A stretch of DNA of 57,577 bases from Zygnema cylindricum (Eukaryota; Streptophyta; Zygnematophyceae; Zygnematales; Zygnemataceae). The position numbers and the translations under genes are program-made. The stretch is taken from the NCBI GenBank assembly GCA_037447655.1, contig JBBHKE010003544.1, forward strand, positions 1 to 57,577, read 5' to 3'. Shown here one piece after another: positions 10,727 through 21,310 of this stretch; positions within the stretch are counted from its first letter, which is position 1, and each line of letters opens with the position of its first letter. Under the pieces are notes generated by a model. The model saw only the letters and a list, made by a program, of their open reading frames with translations. It made no database searches and was not told the origin of the DNA.

Positions 10727-13700
10727 CTATTCACTTAATCCCACTGCTTCCCTACAATACTTCAGCTTAGGAGCAGGAAGAGCTTTAGTGAGCATATCAG
10801 CAATCATTTTTGCATCTGGTAAGTAACATAATTTAATCACTTTAGAGAACACTTTTTCTCTTACAAAGTGTAATCGTACATCCATGTGCTTGCTTTTGAA
10901 GTGATGACTCGGGTTAGAAGCAATGGCAATGGCAGCCTGGTTATCACACCAGATCACCTATGGACCAACTTGCATGTATCCTAGTTCTTGTAACATGGAT
11001 TTTACCCATAAGAGTTCTTTGAGGGCCGAGCTTGCTGCCATATATTCCGACTCCATTGTCGATTGTGCTGTCACCTTTTGAAGTTTGCTGCTCCTGCAGC
11101 AAGTACCGTTCCCAATTTGTAGAACGAATCCCGTGGTAGATTTCCGCCTTGGCATGTCGCCATAGCTTGCATCACTCCATGTTTGCAGCTTGACTTCTCC
11201 TCCGCCTAGAGTGAGTTTGAGATCTTTAGTTCTTGCCAAATATCTTAAGACTCTCTTTGCTGCGTCCAGATCAGATTTTCTCGGATTTTCTAGACTCCTA
11301 CTCAGTACCCCGACTGCTGCAGCAATGTCAGGACGGGTACAGTTCATGAAGTATATTAATCTTCCCACTATCTGTCTATAAGGTATTATTGCCATAGGAT
11401 CATTCTCCCCTGATTCTAAATACTCGCTAACAATAACACCTGGTTCTGTCTCTTCTCCCACTAACTTCTGCCAAATCTCCATTGGAGTTAAACACCCTTT
11501 TGCCCCCCGCATTCCGTACTCATCTAACATGTTTCTAATAGCCTCTTTTTGAGTCAATTTTATTATTTTCTTATTTCTGTCCCTCTCTACCTGGATACCC
11601 AAAATATATTTTGCCTCACCGAGGTCTTTCATCTCGAACCGTGAGTTTAGAGCAGTTTTGATTTTGTTAATTTCAGCCATTGATTTGCTAATTAATAGCA
11701 AATCATCTACATATACTGCTATATACACTATCCCATTTTCACCCTTTAGAACGTAGACAGAGTGATCAGAACTTATCCTTTGAAATCCTAGACTAGTCAA
11801 GAATTCATCAAGCTTTATATTCCACTGTCTCGGGGCCTGTTTCAGGCCGTACAAAGATTTTAGCAACTTGCATACTAAGTGCTCTTTTCCTGGTTCTACA
11901 TACTTTTCAGGCTGCTGCATGTAAATGGTCTCTTCTAGTTCTCCATGCAAAAAGGCCGTTTTTACATCCATCTGATGAATTTCCATATCTTTTATAGCAG
12001 CTAGGGACAGCAAAATCCTAACTGTTGGAAATCTTACAACCGGAGAAAATGTTTCTTCAAAATCGATTCCTTCCTTTTGATTGTACCCCTTCGCCACAAG
12101 TCTGGCTTTATAGCGTTCAATGGTGTTATCGGGATTTAACTTCACCTTGAATACCCATTTGCTGCCGATCGCTTTTCGGTCTGGAGGAAGGTCCACGAGC
12201 TCCCATGTTTGAGCCTCCATGATCGACTTCATTTCGTCGTTTGCCGCCTCAATCCAGTGATTCCGCTCTGGTGATGAGACAGCTTCTTGGATGGTCAAGG
12301 GCTCCCCTGAGACTCCCGAGTAGGCAAAGTGAGAGCTTGCTTGCAGGCGGTTGCTTGATCTTCTTCCCCCCGGAAATTCTGAGGCTGAGATCGTCGGATC
12401 CCGCGCATTGCGCTGATTGCGCTAGTTGCGCTGGTTGCGATCCGTGTCTTGCTGATTGCGCTGGTTGCGATCCGTTTGTTCGTGATTGCGCTGGTTGCGT
12501 TCCGTCTGTATTGACTGCTCTTGGTCCGTCTGGACCCGAAGTTGGTGAGGAAGTTGGAGAGAATCTGTTTCCGGAGTCATTACCAGAGTTTGTGGAATCT
12601 GCGGGACAATTTCCTGCATGCAATCTAAGATGACATACTCCTGTACTTTTTGTTGCTTTTGCTGCTCTGTCATGTGAAATAAATCTATGGAGTCTAGTTC
12701 ATCCTTAACAATGATGTTTCTAGCTACAACTATTTTCTGTCTTTCAAACACAAAGACTCTATAACCTTTCGAGTGATCATCATATCCTAACAGAATACCC
12801 GGTAATCCTTTCGGTTCCATCTTCCATCTAATTGTAGACGTATCCAATATAAAGCATTGACTCCCAAAGACCTTGAAATGCCTAACATCTGGTTTGCTAC
12901 CTGTCCAGATTTCGTAAGGAGTTGTTTCTACCGATCTTGATCCTATCCTATTTTTAATATAAACTGCACAATTTAGAGCCTCAGCCCAAAATTTCGGATC
13001 CACACCTTTATCGGTGAGCATAGATCTAGAGCTTTCCGTGAGAGTTCTATTCAGCCGTTCCGACACCCCATTTTGTTCCGGTGAATATGGAACAGTCAGT
13101 AGATGACTAATGCCTTCCTCGAGTAAAAAGGTTTCAAACTCTTTTGATGTATATTCACCACCATTGTCCGATCTGAGCTGCAAAATAGATGAATTATGAA
13201 GTTTTTTAGCCCATGCTTTATAGTGTTTGAAGTGACCAAACACTTCACTCTTCTCCTTCATGAAGTAAACTTTTGTAAACCGTGAGAAATCATCTGTGAA
13301 GGTGACCATATATTTCATTCCTCCGGCAGAAGGAACCTTCGCCGGACCAAAGACATCCGAATGAATTTGTTGTAAAAGTTTGGTTGACCGATGCTCAGAC
13401 TCGTAAGGAAATGGCAATCTGTGGATTTTGCCTAAAGCGCAACCATCGCAAGTTTTGACCGGCCCATCTGTGATTGATACACCCTCTATCTTTCCAGCAA
13501 CAACCATTTTTTTCAAACTATCATAGTTGACATGGCCTAATCTTTTATGCCACAACTCATCTGAGTGCAAAACACCGGAGTACAAAACATCATTTTCTTT
13601 TGTATTAGCCATATCCATGCGATACATCTTGCTACTATCTCTAGTACCTGTAACCGCAACCTTGCCGTTTTTGCTAACAACCTGCCGACCATTTTTCAAA

Positions 13701-14284
13701 CTGACCTCAAAGCCTTTACTCTCAACCAATGACGTAGAAAACAGATTTTTCTTAAAGTCAGGCACAAATAAGACATTGTGAAGAGTCCTTTCAATTGGTT
13801 TTCCTTCCACATCAACTAGCAAGGACACATCACCCATTGCACGAGTTTGGACACTCATTCCACAAGCATAATAAATATTTTTCTCCGGTGTTGTTTTCAG
13901 ATTTTTGAAGATGGCCTTGTTCCAACACATATGCGCTGACGCTCCTGTATCCATAATCCATCCAGGGTCCTTTGCGCCTTCCATTGCTGCCGCCATAGCG
14001 AATAGATCCGTGTCGTTCTCCTCAGAAAATGTCAGAGTTTCGTCTTGGAGTGATGAAGAAGCTGAAAACAGTGCATTTCCACGAGGTGTAGGCCTTGTGA
14101 AGTTTTTGTAAAACTGACTTTGTTGCCATCCTGGCCTGTTTAAACCTGTATCGTTAGCTTGTTTAAGTTTAGGACAGAATTTGTATCCATGACCTCTCTC
14201 ACTACAATAAAAACATGCATTGTTGGATTTTCTATTTCCCCCCAGATTAAACTGTCTCAATTGGGTAAACTGATTACTTTGCTG
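10727..14284 (-). pseudogene. A1 gag C-terminus, protease, integrase, RT and RNase H
   Basis: This is the second part of a single polyprotein frame whose start is at 20526; the frame joins exactly across the C insertion when one TSD copy is removed. In order: CCHC zinc knuckle CFYCSERGHGYKFC (about 14225-14180), protease DTGA (13952-13941), pre-integrase LWHKRLGHVNYDSL, integrase with HSDVFGP, RSDNGGEYTS and NGVSERLN, an N/Q/R-rich tandem linker (about 12530-12410), RT with YVDD (11713-11702), and RNase H ending VGLSE. The only breaks are TAG codons at 12424-12422 and 10960-10958 (plus one in gag); there is no frameshift. It would otherwise be a full-length copia polyprotein of about 1,400 residues. 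Confidence 0.92.
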
Positions 14285-14289
14285 ATTAT
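14285..14289. repeat. Target-site duplication ATTAT (left of C)
   Basis: An exact match to 19858-19862. It lies in codons of A1 gag; removing one copy plus C restores the A1 frame. Confidence 0.97.
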
Positions 14290-14754
14290 TGTTGAGAAAG
14301 TAATCCTAAGTTAGTTCAGAAGATAGTGCAGTAAAGGGAGAGAGCGCAGTGGCGCAATGGAGAAGCGCAGTGCAGAAGTTCAAAGTGGAATAACTTTCTT
14401 GTTAAACAGTTAAATCGAGCACGCGACCAGACGATCTTTATCTACAGAGAAAGAGCTTTCGAACGAGCTATAGAAAGAAAGATTTGGATACGTAGATCAA
14501 ATGTTACAGGCGTGCAAAGCAGAAGCTTCTAGAAGGTTCCACAGGAAACGGTATGGACTTTTCCGAGGTGGTTCCTAAGTGTTTCCTTGGAGTTTCGGGG
14601 ACATGTCTAGTAGGTTCTTGTGACGTGGAGAGCTACGAGTTTCGTGGACATGTCTAGTAGGTTCTTGTGACGTGGAGAGCCACGAGAAGGACACTCGTCA
14701 ATAAGTTAGAGCTAGAAATGTCTAGAATGTCTAGAAGGGTAGAGTAGAAAAGAG

Positions 14755-14761
14755 TATATAT
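14755..14761 (+). promoter_or_regulatory. Probable TATA box of C
   Basis: TATATAT in the LTR, 465 bp from its start. Transcription would begin about 30 bp downstream. No ATG occurs between there and 15051, so the predicted leader runs straight to the gag start. An identical copy is in the 3' LTR. Confidence 0.6.
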
Positions 14762-14915
14762 GAAGTAGGAGAAGTAGACGAATCAATACAATTGGAGAAT
14801 TGGTTGTGACCATAGTTGAAGAGATAGTAAGAGTCCGTATAGTGAGAAAGCATTGTAACTCTGTGTGAGTTGAGATACAAAGATAAGTGAAGCCTTGTAA
14901 AGAGAACTTGGAGAT

Positions 14916-14921
14916 AATAAA
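14916..14921 (+). terminator. Candidate polyadenylation signal in C LTR
   Basis: AATAAA, 155 bp after the TATA box; the working copy would be the one in the 3' LTR at 19696-19701. Its place after the TATA box fits a U3-R-U5 layout. Confidence 0.5.
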
Positions 14922-15050
14922 GTGATTCTTCTCGGAGAGGAAAATTTGAGCAAGTGTGCTTTTACTTGTGAGTGAATTCTTTGTGGCTTCGGAAGATTCT
15001 TGAGTGACCTGTGAGAGAGTTTTTGCTTTGTGAAGCTAGATTGTTGCAAG

Positions 15051-18000
15051 ATGAGTGAGGCCCACAAAATTCAACATGGTATCAAAGCAAACGAAGCCAT
15101 GAAGTTCTCCAAGTTTGCTGGAGCAAATTTCCACATATGGAAAGCGAAAATTAAGCAAGTGCTCAAGATGAAGAAACTATGGGGACACGTTGATGGAACC
15201 GACCCGGCACCGGCGGCACAAGACGAGCTTGTGGTGTGGCAAGGAAAGGAGGAAGAGGCCAAAGGTTACATTTTGTTGAGTCTTGACGACACTCAAGTAT
15301 CCCACATTTTAGGATGCGATTCGGCAAAGGGGATGTGGGACACCTTGCTCAAGGTGTATGAAGATAGTGGAACGGCAAATGTGTTGCAATTAAAGGAGAA
15401 ACTTGCCACCTTTAAGATGAAGGAGACGGAATCGATTCAAACGCACGTGAATCGACTTAAGGAGCTTGCGGAGCAACTAACGGCGGTCAGAAAGAAACAA
15501 GACGAAGAAGACCTCGTGCTTACGTTATTGAGGAGCCTCCCAAGTGAATATAAAATGCTCGTGACGGCGTTAAAATCACAAGAGAAGTTAAAGTTGGAGT
15601 ACGTCGTAAGTCGGCTACTACAAGAGGAGCTCGACCTCAAGCATGGAGAAAGTGAGGAGTCGGGAGATTCGGCGCTTTTCACAAAAGGACGCAAGAGCAC
15701 TACTATGAGGAAGTGCTACAATTGCGGCAAAGCGGGTCACATGGCGAAGAATTGCCGACTATCGAAGAAGGCAAATGAGAGGCCGAAGGGAGGGAGCTCA
15801 ACGGCATGCTACAATTGCGGAAATGAGGGTCATCGAGCGTATGAGTGCAAACACAAGAAAGGCAACGCGATGACCGTGGAACTTCAACAAGCAAATCTCG
15901 TGGAGAAGAAGGGAAGTTCAAGTGATTGGATTGTAGACTCGGGAGCAACGCATCATATGTGTAATGAAAAGTCGTTGTTTGTAACTCTCACTAAATTGGA
16001 TACACCAAAAAGAATTATTGTTGCTAATAATGAGTCTTTAGAGGTAAATATGGAGGGTGATGTGAGAGTAGATTTACCCACGGGTAGAGGTATAAACCGA
16101 GTCACTTTGAAAAATGTGTTTTATACTCCGCAATTAAAGAAGAATTTATTTAGTGTGATCCATGCCGTGAAGTTTGGACATAGAGTTGTATTTAAAGAGA
16201 AGTATAAGTGTGAGATTATTGAAGAGAGCACGGGTAGAGTAAAAGGTGAAGGAATAGCGGAAGGGAATTTATTTAAGTTAAGAGTAAGGATACCAAGAGT
16301 GAGAGGGGGATCATTTATTGCCGAGGGAAATTCAAGTGAGTTAAAGTCCTTTAGTTTATGGCATAAAAGGTTTGCGCATTTAGGAGAGGCCAACTTAAAG
16401 AAGTTAATTGAGAAGAAAATGGTGAAGGGGCTTGAAGGAGTTAGTGGAACTCTAACGGGGGTGTGTGACGGTTGTCTGGAGGGGAAACAACATAGAGAGC
16501 CGTTTAAACGCACGGAGGAGAGAAGAACTCGGGAGAAGCTTGAGCTTGTCCACACGGACATAAGTGGACCGCACCCGAGGAGTCTTGGAGGGAGTAAATA
16601 TTTCATCACTTTCACGGACGATTGTACGAGGAAAGTGTGGATTTACTTCATGAGGGAGAAACGGGAAGCTCTCGAGAAGTTTAAGGAGTTTAAGGCCGAA
16701 GCCGAGAAATATTCCGAAAAGAAGGTGAAGGCGCTACGATCCGACAACGGGGGAGAATACACCTCAGGAGTTTTTAAGTCGTTTTGTAAGAAGGAGGGAA
16801 TTCGGCAAGAATTTACTACCCCTTATAGCCCGCAACAAAACGGAGTGGCCGAAAGATTAAACCAAACGTTGGTGGAGGGTGCACGAGCTATGGTCCACTC
16901 GGCGGACCTCGACAAGTCATTTTGGGCCGAGGCGATTTATTGCACCGTGCATGTTAAGAATCGGTCACCAAGCGCAAACTTAGAAGACGTTACCCCCGAG
17001 GAGGCATGGAGTGGCTACAAGCCGAGTGTGCAACACTTGCGAGTGTTCGGATGCAAAGCGAGCGTATTTATTCCTTCACAAAAGCGAAAGAAGTTTGATA
17101 AGAAAAGTTGGACGGGAGTTTTCGTTGGATATGATGCGGCGAGAAAGGCGTATCGCGTTTGGGATACGAAAAAGCAAAAGGTCGTATCAAGCCGAGATGT
17201 TATTGTCCATGAAAAACAAGAGGCTAAAGAGGAGTCATTTGAGGATATGGAAATTAAGGAGCATGAAGAGGAGGTGGAGGTGGAAGAAGAAGCAAGTCCT
17301 TCGAGTTCGACTAGCACTCCACCCGAGACGGATGAGGCAAATTCAACTCCGGAAACAAGCCCGCAGGCACCGAGGAGATCCGGAAGAGTGAGAACAACAC
17401 CAAAGAGATTAACCGCTACGAGACTTGGTGGTGTGAATGAGGAATTTGCCGGATTTGCATATTGTTTTCTTACGGAAGAGGAGGAGCCGCAGAGTTTTCA
17501 AGAGGCGATTACGTGTGCCGAAGCACAAAAATGGAGGGCGGCTATGGACGACGAAATGAGGAGTCTCTATGACAATGACACGTGGGAACTCGTCCCAAGA
17601 CCGGAGGGGAAAAATATTGTCGGTTGCAAATGGGTCTACAAAATTAAGAGGAAGGCGGACGGGACCGTGGAGCGTTACAAAGCCCGTTTAGTCGCGAAGG
17701 GATATTCCCAAAAGGAGGGGATTGACTACAATGAAACTTTTGCACCGGTTGTGAAATTTTCAAGCTTAAGGAGTTTGGTCGCGATTGCCGCATTGGAGGG
17801 CATGAAGATGCATCAAATGGACGTGAAGACGGCGTTCCTCAATGGAGAGCTTGACGAGGAAATTTATATGGAGCAACCGGAAGGCATGGTGAAGAAGGGA
17901 GAGGAGGACCTTGTGTGCAAGTTAAAGAAGCCTCTCTATGGTCTTAAACAAGGACCACGGTGTTGGAATCACCGTATCGACGGTGAAATGAAAAAGGAAG

Positions 18001-19046
18001 GCTTTGAGAGATTTGAGACGGATAGAGCGGTGTATAAGCGTGGAGTAGGAAAATCTCTCACAATTGTGTCTATCTATGTGGATGATGTGAACATCTTTGG
18101 TTATCTCGATGATGAAATTTTGAAAGTTAAAAGGTTTCTCAAAAGTAAGTTTGAAATGAGTGATTTAGGAGAAACTAATTATTTGTTGGGAATTAAAGTG
18201 GATATTGATAAAGAGAAAGGCGAGGTGACCATGCACCAAGAGAAGTACGCGAGAGAAGTCCTCAAGCGATTTAATATGGAGAATTGCAAGCCGGTGAGCA
18301 CACCAATGGACACGGGGCTGAAGCTCACGAAAAATATGTGTCCAACGAACGAGGACGAAAGGGAGCAAATGAAGGAAGTACCGTATCGAGAAGCGGTCGG
18401 GAGCTTGATGTATTTGATGGTAGCAACGAGACCGGATTTGGCTGCGGCGGTTGGGAGTGTTTCCCAATTCATGGAGAATCCGGGAATTATACATTGGCAA
18501 GCCGTGAAAAGAATTTTGCGTTACCTCAAAGGAACGGTGAATTTCGGTTTAAAATTCAAGAGAGGAGAATCCGTAGAATTCACCGGATATGTCGACTCAG
18601 ATTGGGGAGGCGACGAAGACACACGGCGAAGCACGACCGGATATGTTTTTACATGCGGAGGCGCAGCAATAAGTTGGAGCTCCCGAAGACAAAGGACGGT
18701 TGCCCTATCGAGCACGGAAGCCGAATATATGGCAGCAACACACGCTACGAAGGAAGCCATATGGTTAAGGGCGTTCTTTAAAGAGGCGGGATTCGAGCAA
18801 GGAACAACGGTGATATACTCGGATAATCAAGGAAGTATTGCTCTCATGAAAAATCCCGTTTATCATGCTCGCACAAAGCATATTGACATTCAATTTCATT
18901 TTGTTAGAGAATATGTTGAAAGTAAAGAGATAAAATTTGAGTATGTGCATACGAGCATGCAAGCGGCGGATAGTTTGACAAAGGCAATCTCAAGAGAGAA
19001 AGTAAATTTGTGTAATGAGTTATTTGGACTTGTAAGTCATCATTGA
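15051..19046 (+). CDS. C element Gag-Pol polyprotein (Ty1/copia), intact
   Basis: 1,331 codons without a break. The frame extends upstream to a GTG at 15030, but the first ATG is 15051, inside the LTR; an alternative is ATG 15099 after the primer site. Domains: Gag (about 1-215), two CCHC knuckles at C222 and C253 (CYNCGKAGHMAKNC, CYNCGNEGHRAYEC), aspartic protease DSGA at D296, pre-integrase LWHKRFAHLG, integrase triad D503, D565 and E601 (D35E spacing), acidic linker (about 725-780), RT with QMDVKTAFLNGE from about 922 and YVDD at 1009-1012, RNase H with DSDWGGD at 1182 and DNQGS at D1258. Every catalytic residue I can check is present. The product should be cleaved in a cytoplasmic virus-like particle, copied by RT and integrated. 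The length is normal for plant copia. Near-identical LTRs suggest a recent insertion. Confidence 0.96.
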   Translation: MSEAHKIQHGIKANEAMKFSKFAGANFHIWKAKIKQVLKMKKLWGHVDGTDPAPAAQDELVVWQGKEEEAKGYILLSLDDTQVSHILGCDSAKGMWDTLLKVYEDSGTANVLQLKEKLATFKMKETESIQTHVNRLKELAEQLTAVRKKQDEEDLVLTLLRSLPSEYKMLVTALKSQEKLKLEYVVSRLLQEELDLKHGESEESGDSALFTKGRKSTTMRKCYNCGKAGHMAKNCRLSKKANERPKGGSSTACYNCGNEGHRAYECKHKKGNAMTVELQQANLVEKKGSSSDWIVDSGATHHMCNEKSLFVTLTKLDTPKRIIVANNESLEVNMEGDVRVDLPTGRGINRVTLKNVFYTPQLKKNLFSVIHAVKFGHRVVFKEKYKCEIIEESTGRVKGEGIAEGNLFKLRVRIPRVRGGSFIAEGNSSELKSFSLWHKRFAHLGEANLKKLIEKKMVKGLEGVSGTLTGVCDGCLEGKQHREPFKRTEERRTREKLELVHTDISGPHPRSLGGSKYFITFTDDCTRKVWIYFMREKREALEKFKEFKAEAEKYSEKKVKALRSDNGGEYTSGVFKSFCKKEGIRQEFTTPYSPQQNGVAERLNQTLVEGARAMVHSADLDKSFWAEAIYCTVHVKNRSPSANLEDVTPEEAWSGYKPSVQHLRVFGCKASVFIPSQKRKKFDKKSWTGVFVGYDAARKAYRVWDTKKQKVVSSRDVIVHEKQEAKEESFEDMEIKEHEEEVEVEEEASPSSSTSTPPETDEANSTPETSPQAPRRSGRVRTTPKRLTATRLGGVNEEFAGFAYCFLTEEEEPQSFQEAITCAEAQKWRAAMDDEMRSLYDNDTWELVPRPEGKNIVGCKWVYKIKRKADGTVERYKARLVAKGYSQKEGIDYNETFAPVVKFSSLRSLVAIAALEGMKMHQMDVKTAFLNGELDEEIYMEQPEGMVKKGEEDLVCKLKKPLYGLKQGPRCWNHRIDGEMKKEGFERFETDRAVYKRGVGKSLTIVSIYVDDVNIFGYLDDEILKVKRFLKSKFEMSDLGETNYLLGIKVDIDKEKGEVTMHQEKYAREVLKRFNMENCKPVSTPMDTGLKLTKNMCPTNEDEREQMKEVPYREAVGSLMYLMVATRPDLAAAVGSVSQFMENPGIIHWQAVKRILRYLKGTVNFGLKFKRGESVEFTGYVDSDWGGDEDTRRSTTGYVFTCGGAAISWSSRRQRTVALSSTEAEYMAATHATKEAIWLRAFFKEAGFEQGTTVIYSDNQGSIALMKNPVYHARTKHIDIQFHFVREYVESKEIKFEYVHTSMQAADSLTKAISREKVNLCNELFGLVSHH
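15077..15088 (+). other. C primer-binding site
   Basis: TGGTATCAAAGC directly after the LTR. It matches the complement of the plant initiator tRNA-Met 3' end (TGGTATCAGAGC) at 11 of 12 bases. If translation starts at 15051, these bases are read as coding. This is a different primer mode from the A, B and E families. Confidence 0.85.
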
Positions 19047-19060
19047 ACTAACTAATGATT

Positions 19061-19069
19061 AAGAGGGGG
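19061..19069 (+). other. C polypurine tract
   Basis: AAGAGGGGG immediately before the 3' LTR and 15 bp after the polyprotein stop; the priming site for plus-strand DNA. Confidence 0.85.
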
Positions 19070-19857
19070 TGTTGAGAAAGTAATCCTAAGTTAGTTCAGA
19101 AGATAGTGCATTAAAGGGAGAGAGCGCAGTGGCGCAATGGAGAAGCACAGTGCAGAAGTGCAAAGTGGAATAACTTTCTTGTTAAATGGTTAAATCGAGC
19201 ACGCGACCAGACGATCTTTATCTACAGAGAAAGAGCTTTCGAACGAGCTATAGAGAGAAAGATTTGGATACGTAGATCAAAAGTTAAAGGCGTGCAAAGC
19301 AGAAGCTTCTAGAAGGTTCCACAGGAAACGGTATGGACTTTTCCGAGGTGGTTCTTAAGTGTTTCCTTGGAGTTTCGGGGACATGTCTAGTAGGTTCTTG
19401 TGACGTGGAGAGCTACGAGTTTCGTGGACATGTCTAGTAGGTTCTTGTGACGTGGAGAGCCACGAGAAGGACACTCGTCAATAAGTTAGAGCTAGAAATG
19501 TCTAGAATGTCTAGAAGGGTAGAGTAGAAAAGAGTATATATGAAGTAGGAGAAGTAGACGAATCAATACAATTGGAGAATTGGTTGTGACCATAGTTGAA
19601 GAGATAGTAAGAGTCCGTATAGTGAGAAAGCATTGTAACTCTGTGTGAGTTGAGATACAAAGATAAGTGAAGCCTTGTAAAGAGAACTTGGAGATAATAA
19701 AGTGATTCTTCTCGGAGAGGAAAATTTGAGCAAGTGTGCTTTTACTTTGTGAGTGAATTCTTTGTGGCTTCGGAAGATTCTTGAGTGACCTGTGAGAGAG
19801 TTTTTGCTTTGTGAAGCTAGATTGTTGCAAGATGAGTGAGGCCCACAAAATTCAACA
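19070..19857 (+). mobile_element. C 3' LTR
   Basis: 788 bp, TGTTGAGAAAG...TTCAACA, followed by the ATTAT duplication at 19858-19862. It is nearly identical to the 5' LTR. The ORFs read on the minus strand within both LTRs are shadows. Confidence 0.97.
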
Positions 19858-20526
19858 ATTATATTGACCGTTCTTTCCAAATTCTGAATTAAAAGCCTCT
19901 ACTTGCTCATTATTGAGAATATTAGATGTAGCTTCCTCCTCTAATAAAATATTGATTGCTAACTGTAAGGTCCAGCTAGCTTTATCTTTCTGTTTGAGCA
20001 TGTCAGATGCTCCTTTCATACTACGAGGGAGACCCCGCATGAGCAATGCTGCCTGTTGAAACTGAGGAAACACCCCACCGGCACAAGCGTGTGCATCTAC
20101 AAGAATACGAAATTTGTTAGAATATTCAGCCATTGTACCGCCAGTGTACTTATAGTCCCAAATTTTTCCAGCCAATAGAAGTTCTTCCTGAACATTAGCC
20201 TTTTCATAATCACTTTTAATGGATTTCTAGATATCAATTGCTTTTTTCATTTTTATCCGAGACATAGCTAAGTCCTCAGATATACAAAATTTCAAAATAG
20301 AACGAGCCTGCGTATTTTTCTTAGACCATGACGGATCAGATTCATCCAAAGAACCATCCAATATATCCAAAAGATTGACATTTTCAAAATGTGTCTCCAC
20401 CATATCCGCCCAGTAAACATACTTATCCCCGGAAAAGATAGGAGTTCTTGATGACAGGCCCATAACCTGTTGTTCTACAACCACCGGTGCAGGTGGAGGA
20501 GCAGCAGTAGTAGTAGAAGTAGACAT
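19858..20526 (-). pseudogene. A1 gag N-terminal part
   Basis: It starts at ATG 20526 inside the A1 LTR (MSTSTTTAAPPPAPVVVEQQ), crosses the primer site as VMG, and continues through SSRTPIFSGDKYVYWADMVE, ending at the C insertion. A single in-frame TAG at about 20227-20229 splits it into two open parts (20526-20227 and 20223-19858), which are in the same frame. Motifs such as LLMRGLPRS and WTLQLAINILLEEE fit the UBN2-type Gag of copia elements. The N-terminal extension is also present in the A2 LTR. Confidence 0.9.
20457..20467 (-). other. A1 primer-binding site (half-tRNA type)
   Basis: On the minus strand GGTTATGGGCC, directly after the LTR end ACAACA. It is complementary to the initiator tRNA-Met anticodon region, the same as in B2, B7 and E2, although the A and B LTRs are otherwise unrelated. 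Confidence 0.75.
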
Positions 20527-21305
20527 GATACACTCTCAGAAGCTATCAAGAATCCTACCAAACAGCTGTTCTTAAGTGATCACCAATTCTTATACAAGCA
20601 TCCAAATCTCACAAAACTCTATCAGAATATAGAGTAACATAAACAATGACAACTCCCAAAGTTTCAGCACAATTGACCCAACAACACTCAAGATATAATA
20701 CTCAGAAGTTTCCCAAAAACTGTCTGCAGTTTTACTACTTGGAAGTCTGGATACATAAAAATGTTCTAAGTCCTAAGTCTTATACTTTCGGTGTTCTACC
20801 GCCGATAACACTGTACCTGAGAGGTACGTCCAGAATCAACCCACCTACTGAGATCTACGTGTTCTTGATTGTGCCAACCCAATCTATCATTGTACAGTCA
20901 ATATTACTCAGAATCTATGTTAAGTTACTGTACAAATACTTGTCGGCTAAGTCACTTGTGATACTCTTATGAATCTCGTCCGTTGACTAGATTCATATCA
21001 ATCGCAGCTGCGTTGTCCCGTACCGGATCACATTTATATCACCCGTGGCTGCGGTGTCCTGCATCAAATCATATCCAAGATAGTAGCAGTTGCGTTGTCT
21101 GTACGGATCTTATCCAAAGTGACTGCAGCTGCGTTTGTCCTGTCAATATCGCAGCTTTGCTGCTGCGCTGCTCTGCTGCTGCGCTGCTGCGCAGCTCTGC
21201 TGTATAGCAGCTGCGCTGCTCTTCCGTATAGCAGTTGCGTTGCTGTCTGTATAGTTGCTGCGCTGCTGCGCTGCTCTGAGACTGAGTGCTTTCCAAAAGA
21301 CAACA
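20468..21305 (-). mobile_element. A1 5' LTR
   Basis: 838 bp, minus-strand TGTTGTCTTTTGG...GTAGAACAACA, followed on the plus side by the GTAGG duplication (21306-21310). The inner end overlaps the first 20 codons of gag. It holds the CAGCTG repeats and the CTG-rich array (about 21002-21280). Confidence 0.96.
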
Positions 21306-21310
21306 GTAGG
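21306..21310. repeat. Target-site duplication GTAGG (right of A1)
   Basis: Pairs with 9773-9777; B2 gag resumes immediately after it. Confidence 0.95.

Larger units (their letters stand above)
14290..15076 (+). mobile_element. C 5' LTR
   Basis: 787 bp, TGTTGAGAAAG...AAATTCAACA. It differs from the 3' LTR (19070-19857, 788 bp) by nine substitutions and one single-base indel in my base-by-base reading, about 1.1%. Eight substitutions lie in the first 250 bp; the last 450 bp are identical except for the indel. It contains a TATA box, a polyadenylation signal and the gag start codon. Confidence 0.97.

Noticed and set aside
12241-12633. 130-codon ORF on the plus strand with CADCAGCDP repeats
   Set aside because: Antisense shadow of the A1 linker repeat that encodes the Asn/Gln/Arg stretch.
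15030-15050. Extension of the C polyprotein to 15030
   Set aside because: The codon at 15030 is GTG; in a eukaryote the first ATG at 15051 is the better start.
14290-19857. Ty3/gypsy or retrovirus assignment for C
   Set aside because: Integrase precedes RT and there is no env-like ORF after RNase H, which is the copia order.
10958-20229. Reassigned genetic code (TAG read as Gln) to explain A1
   Set aside because: Other copies carry TAA, TGA and frameshifts too, and the intact C element needs no reassignment. Single-base decay is simpler.
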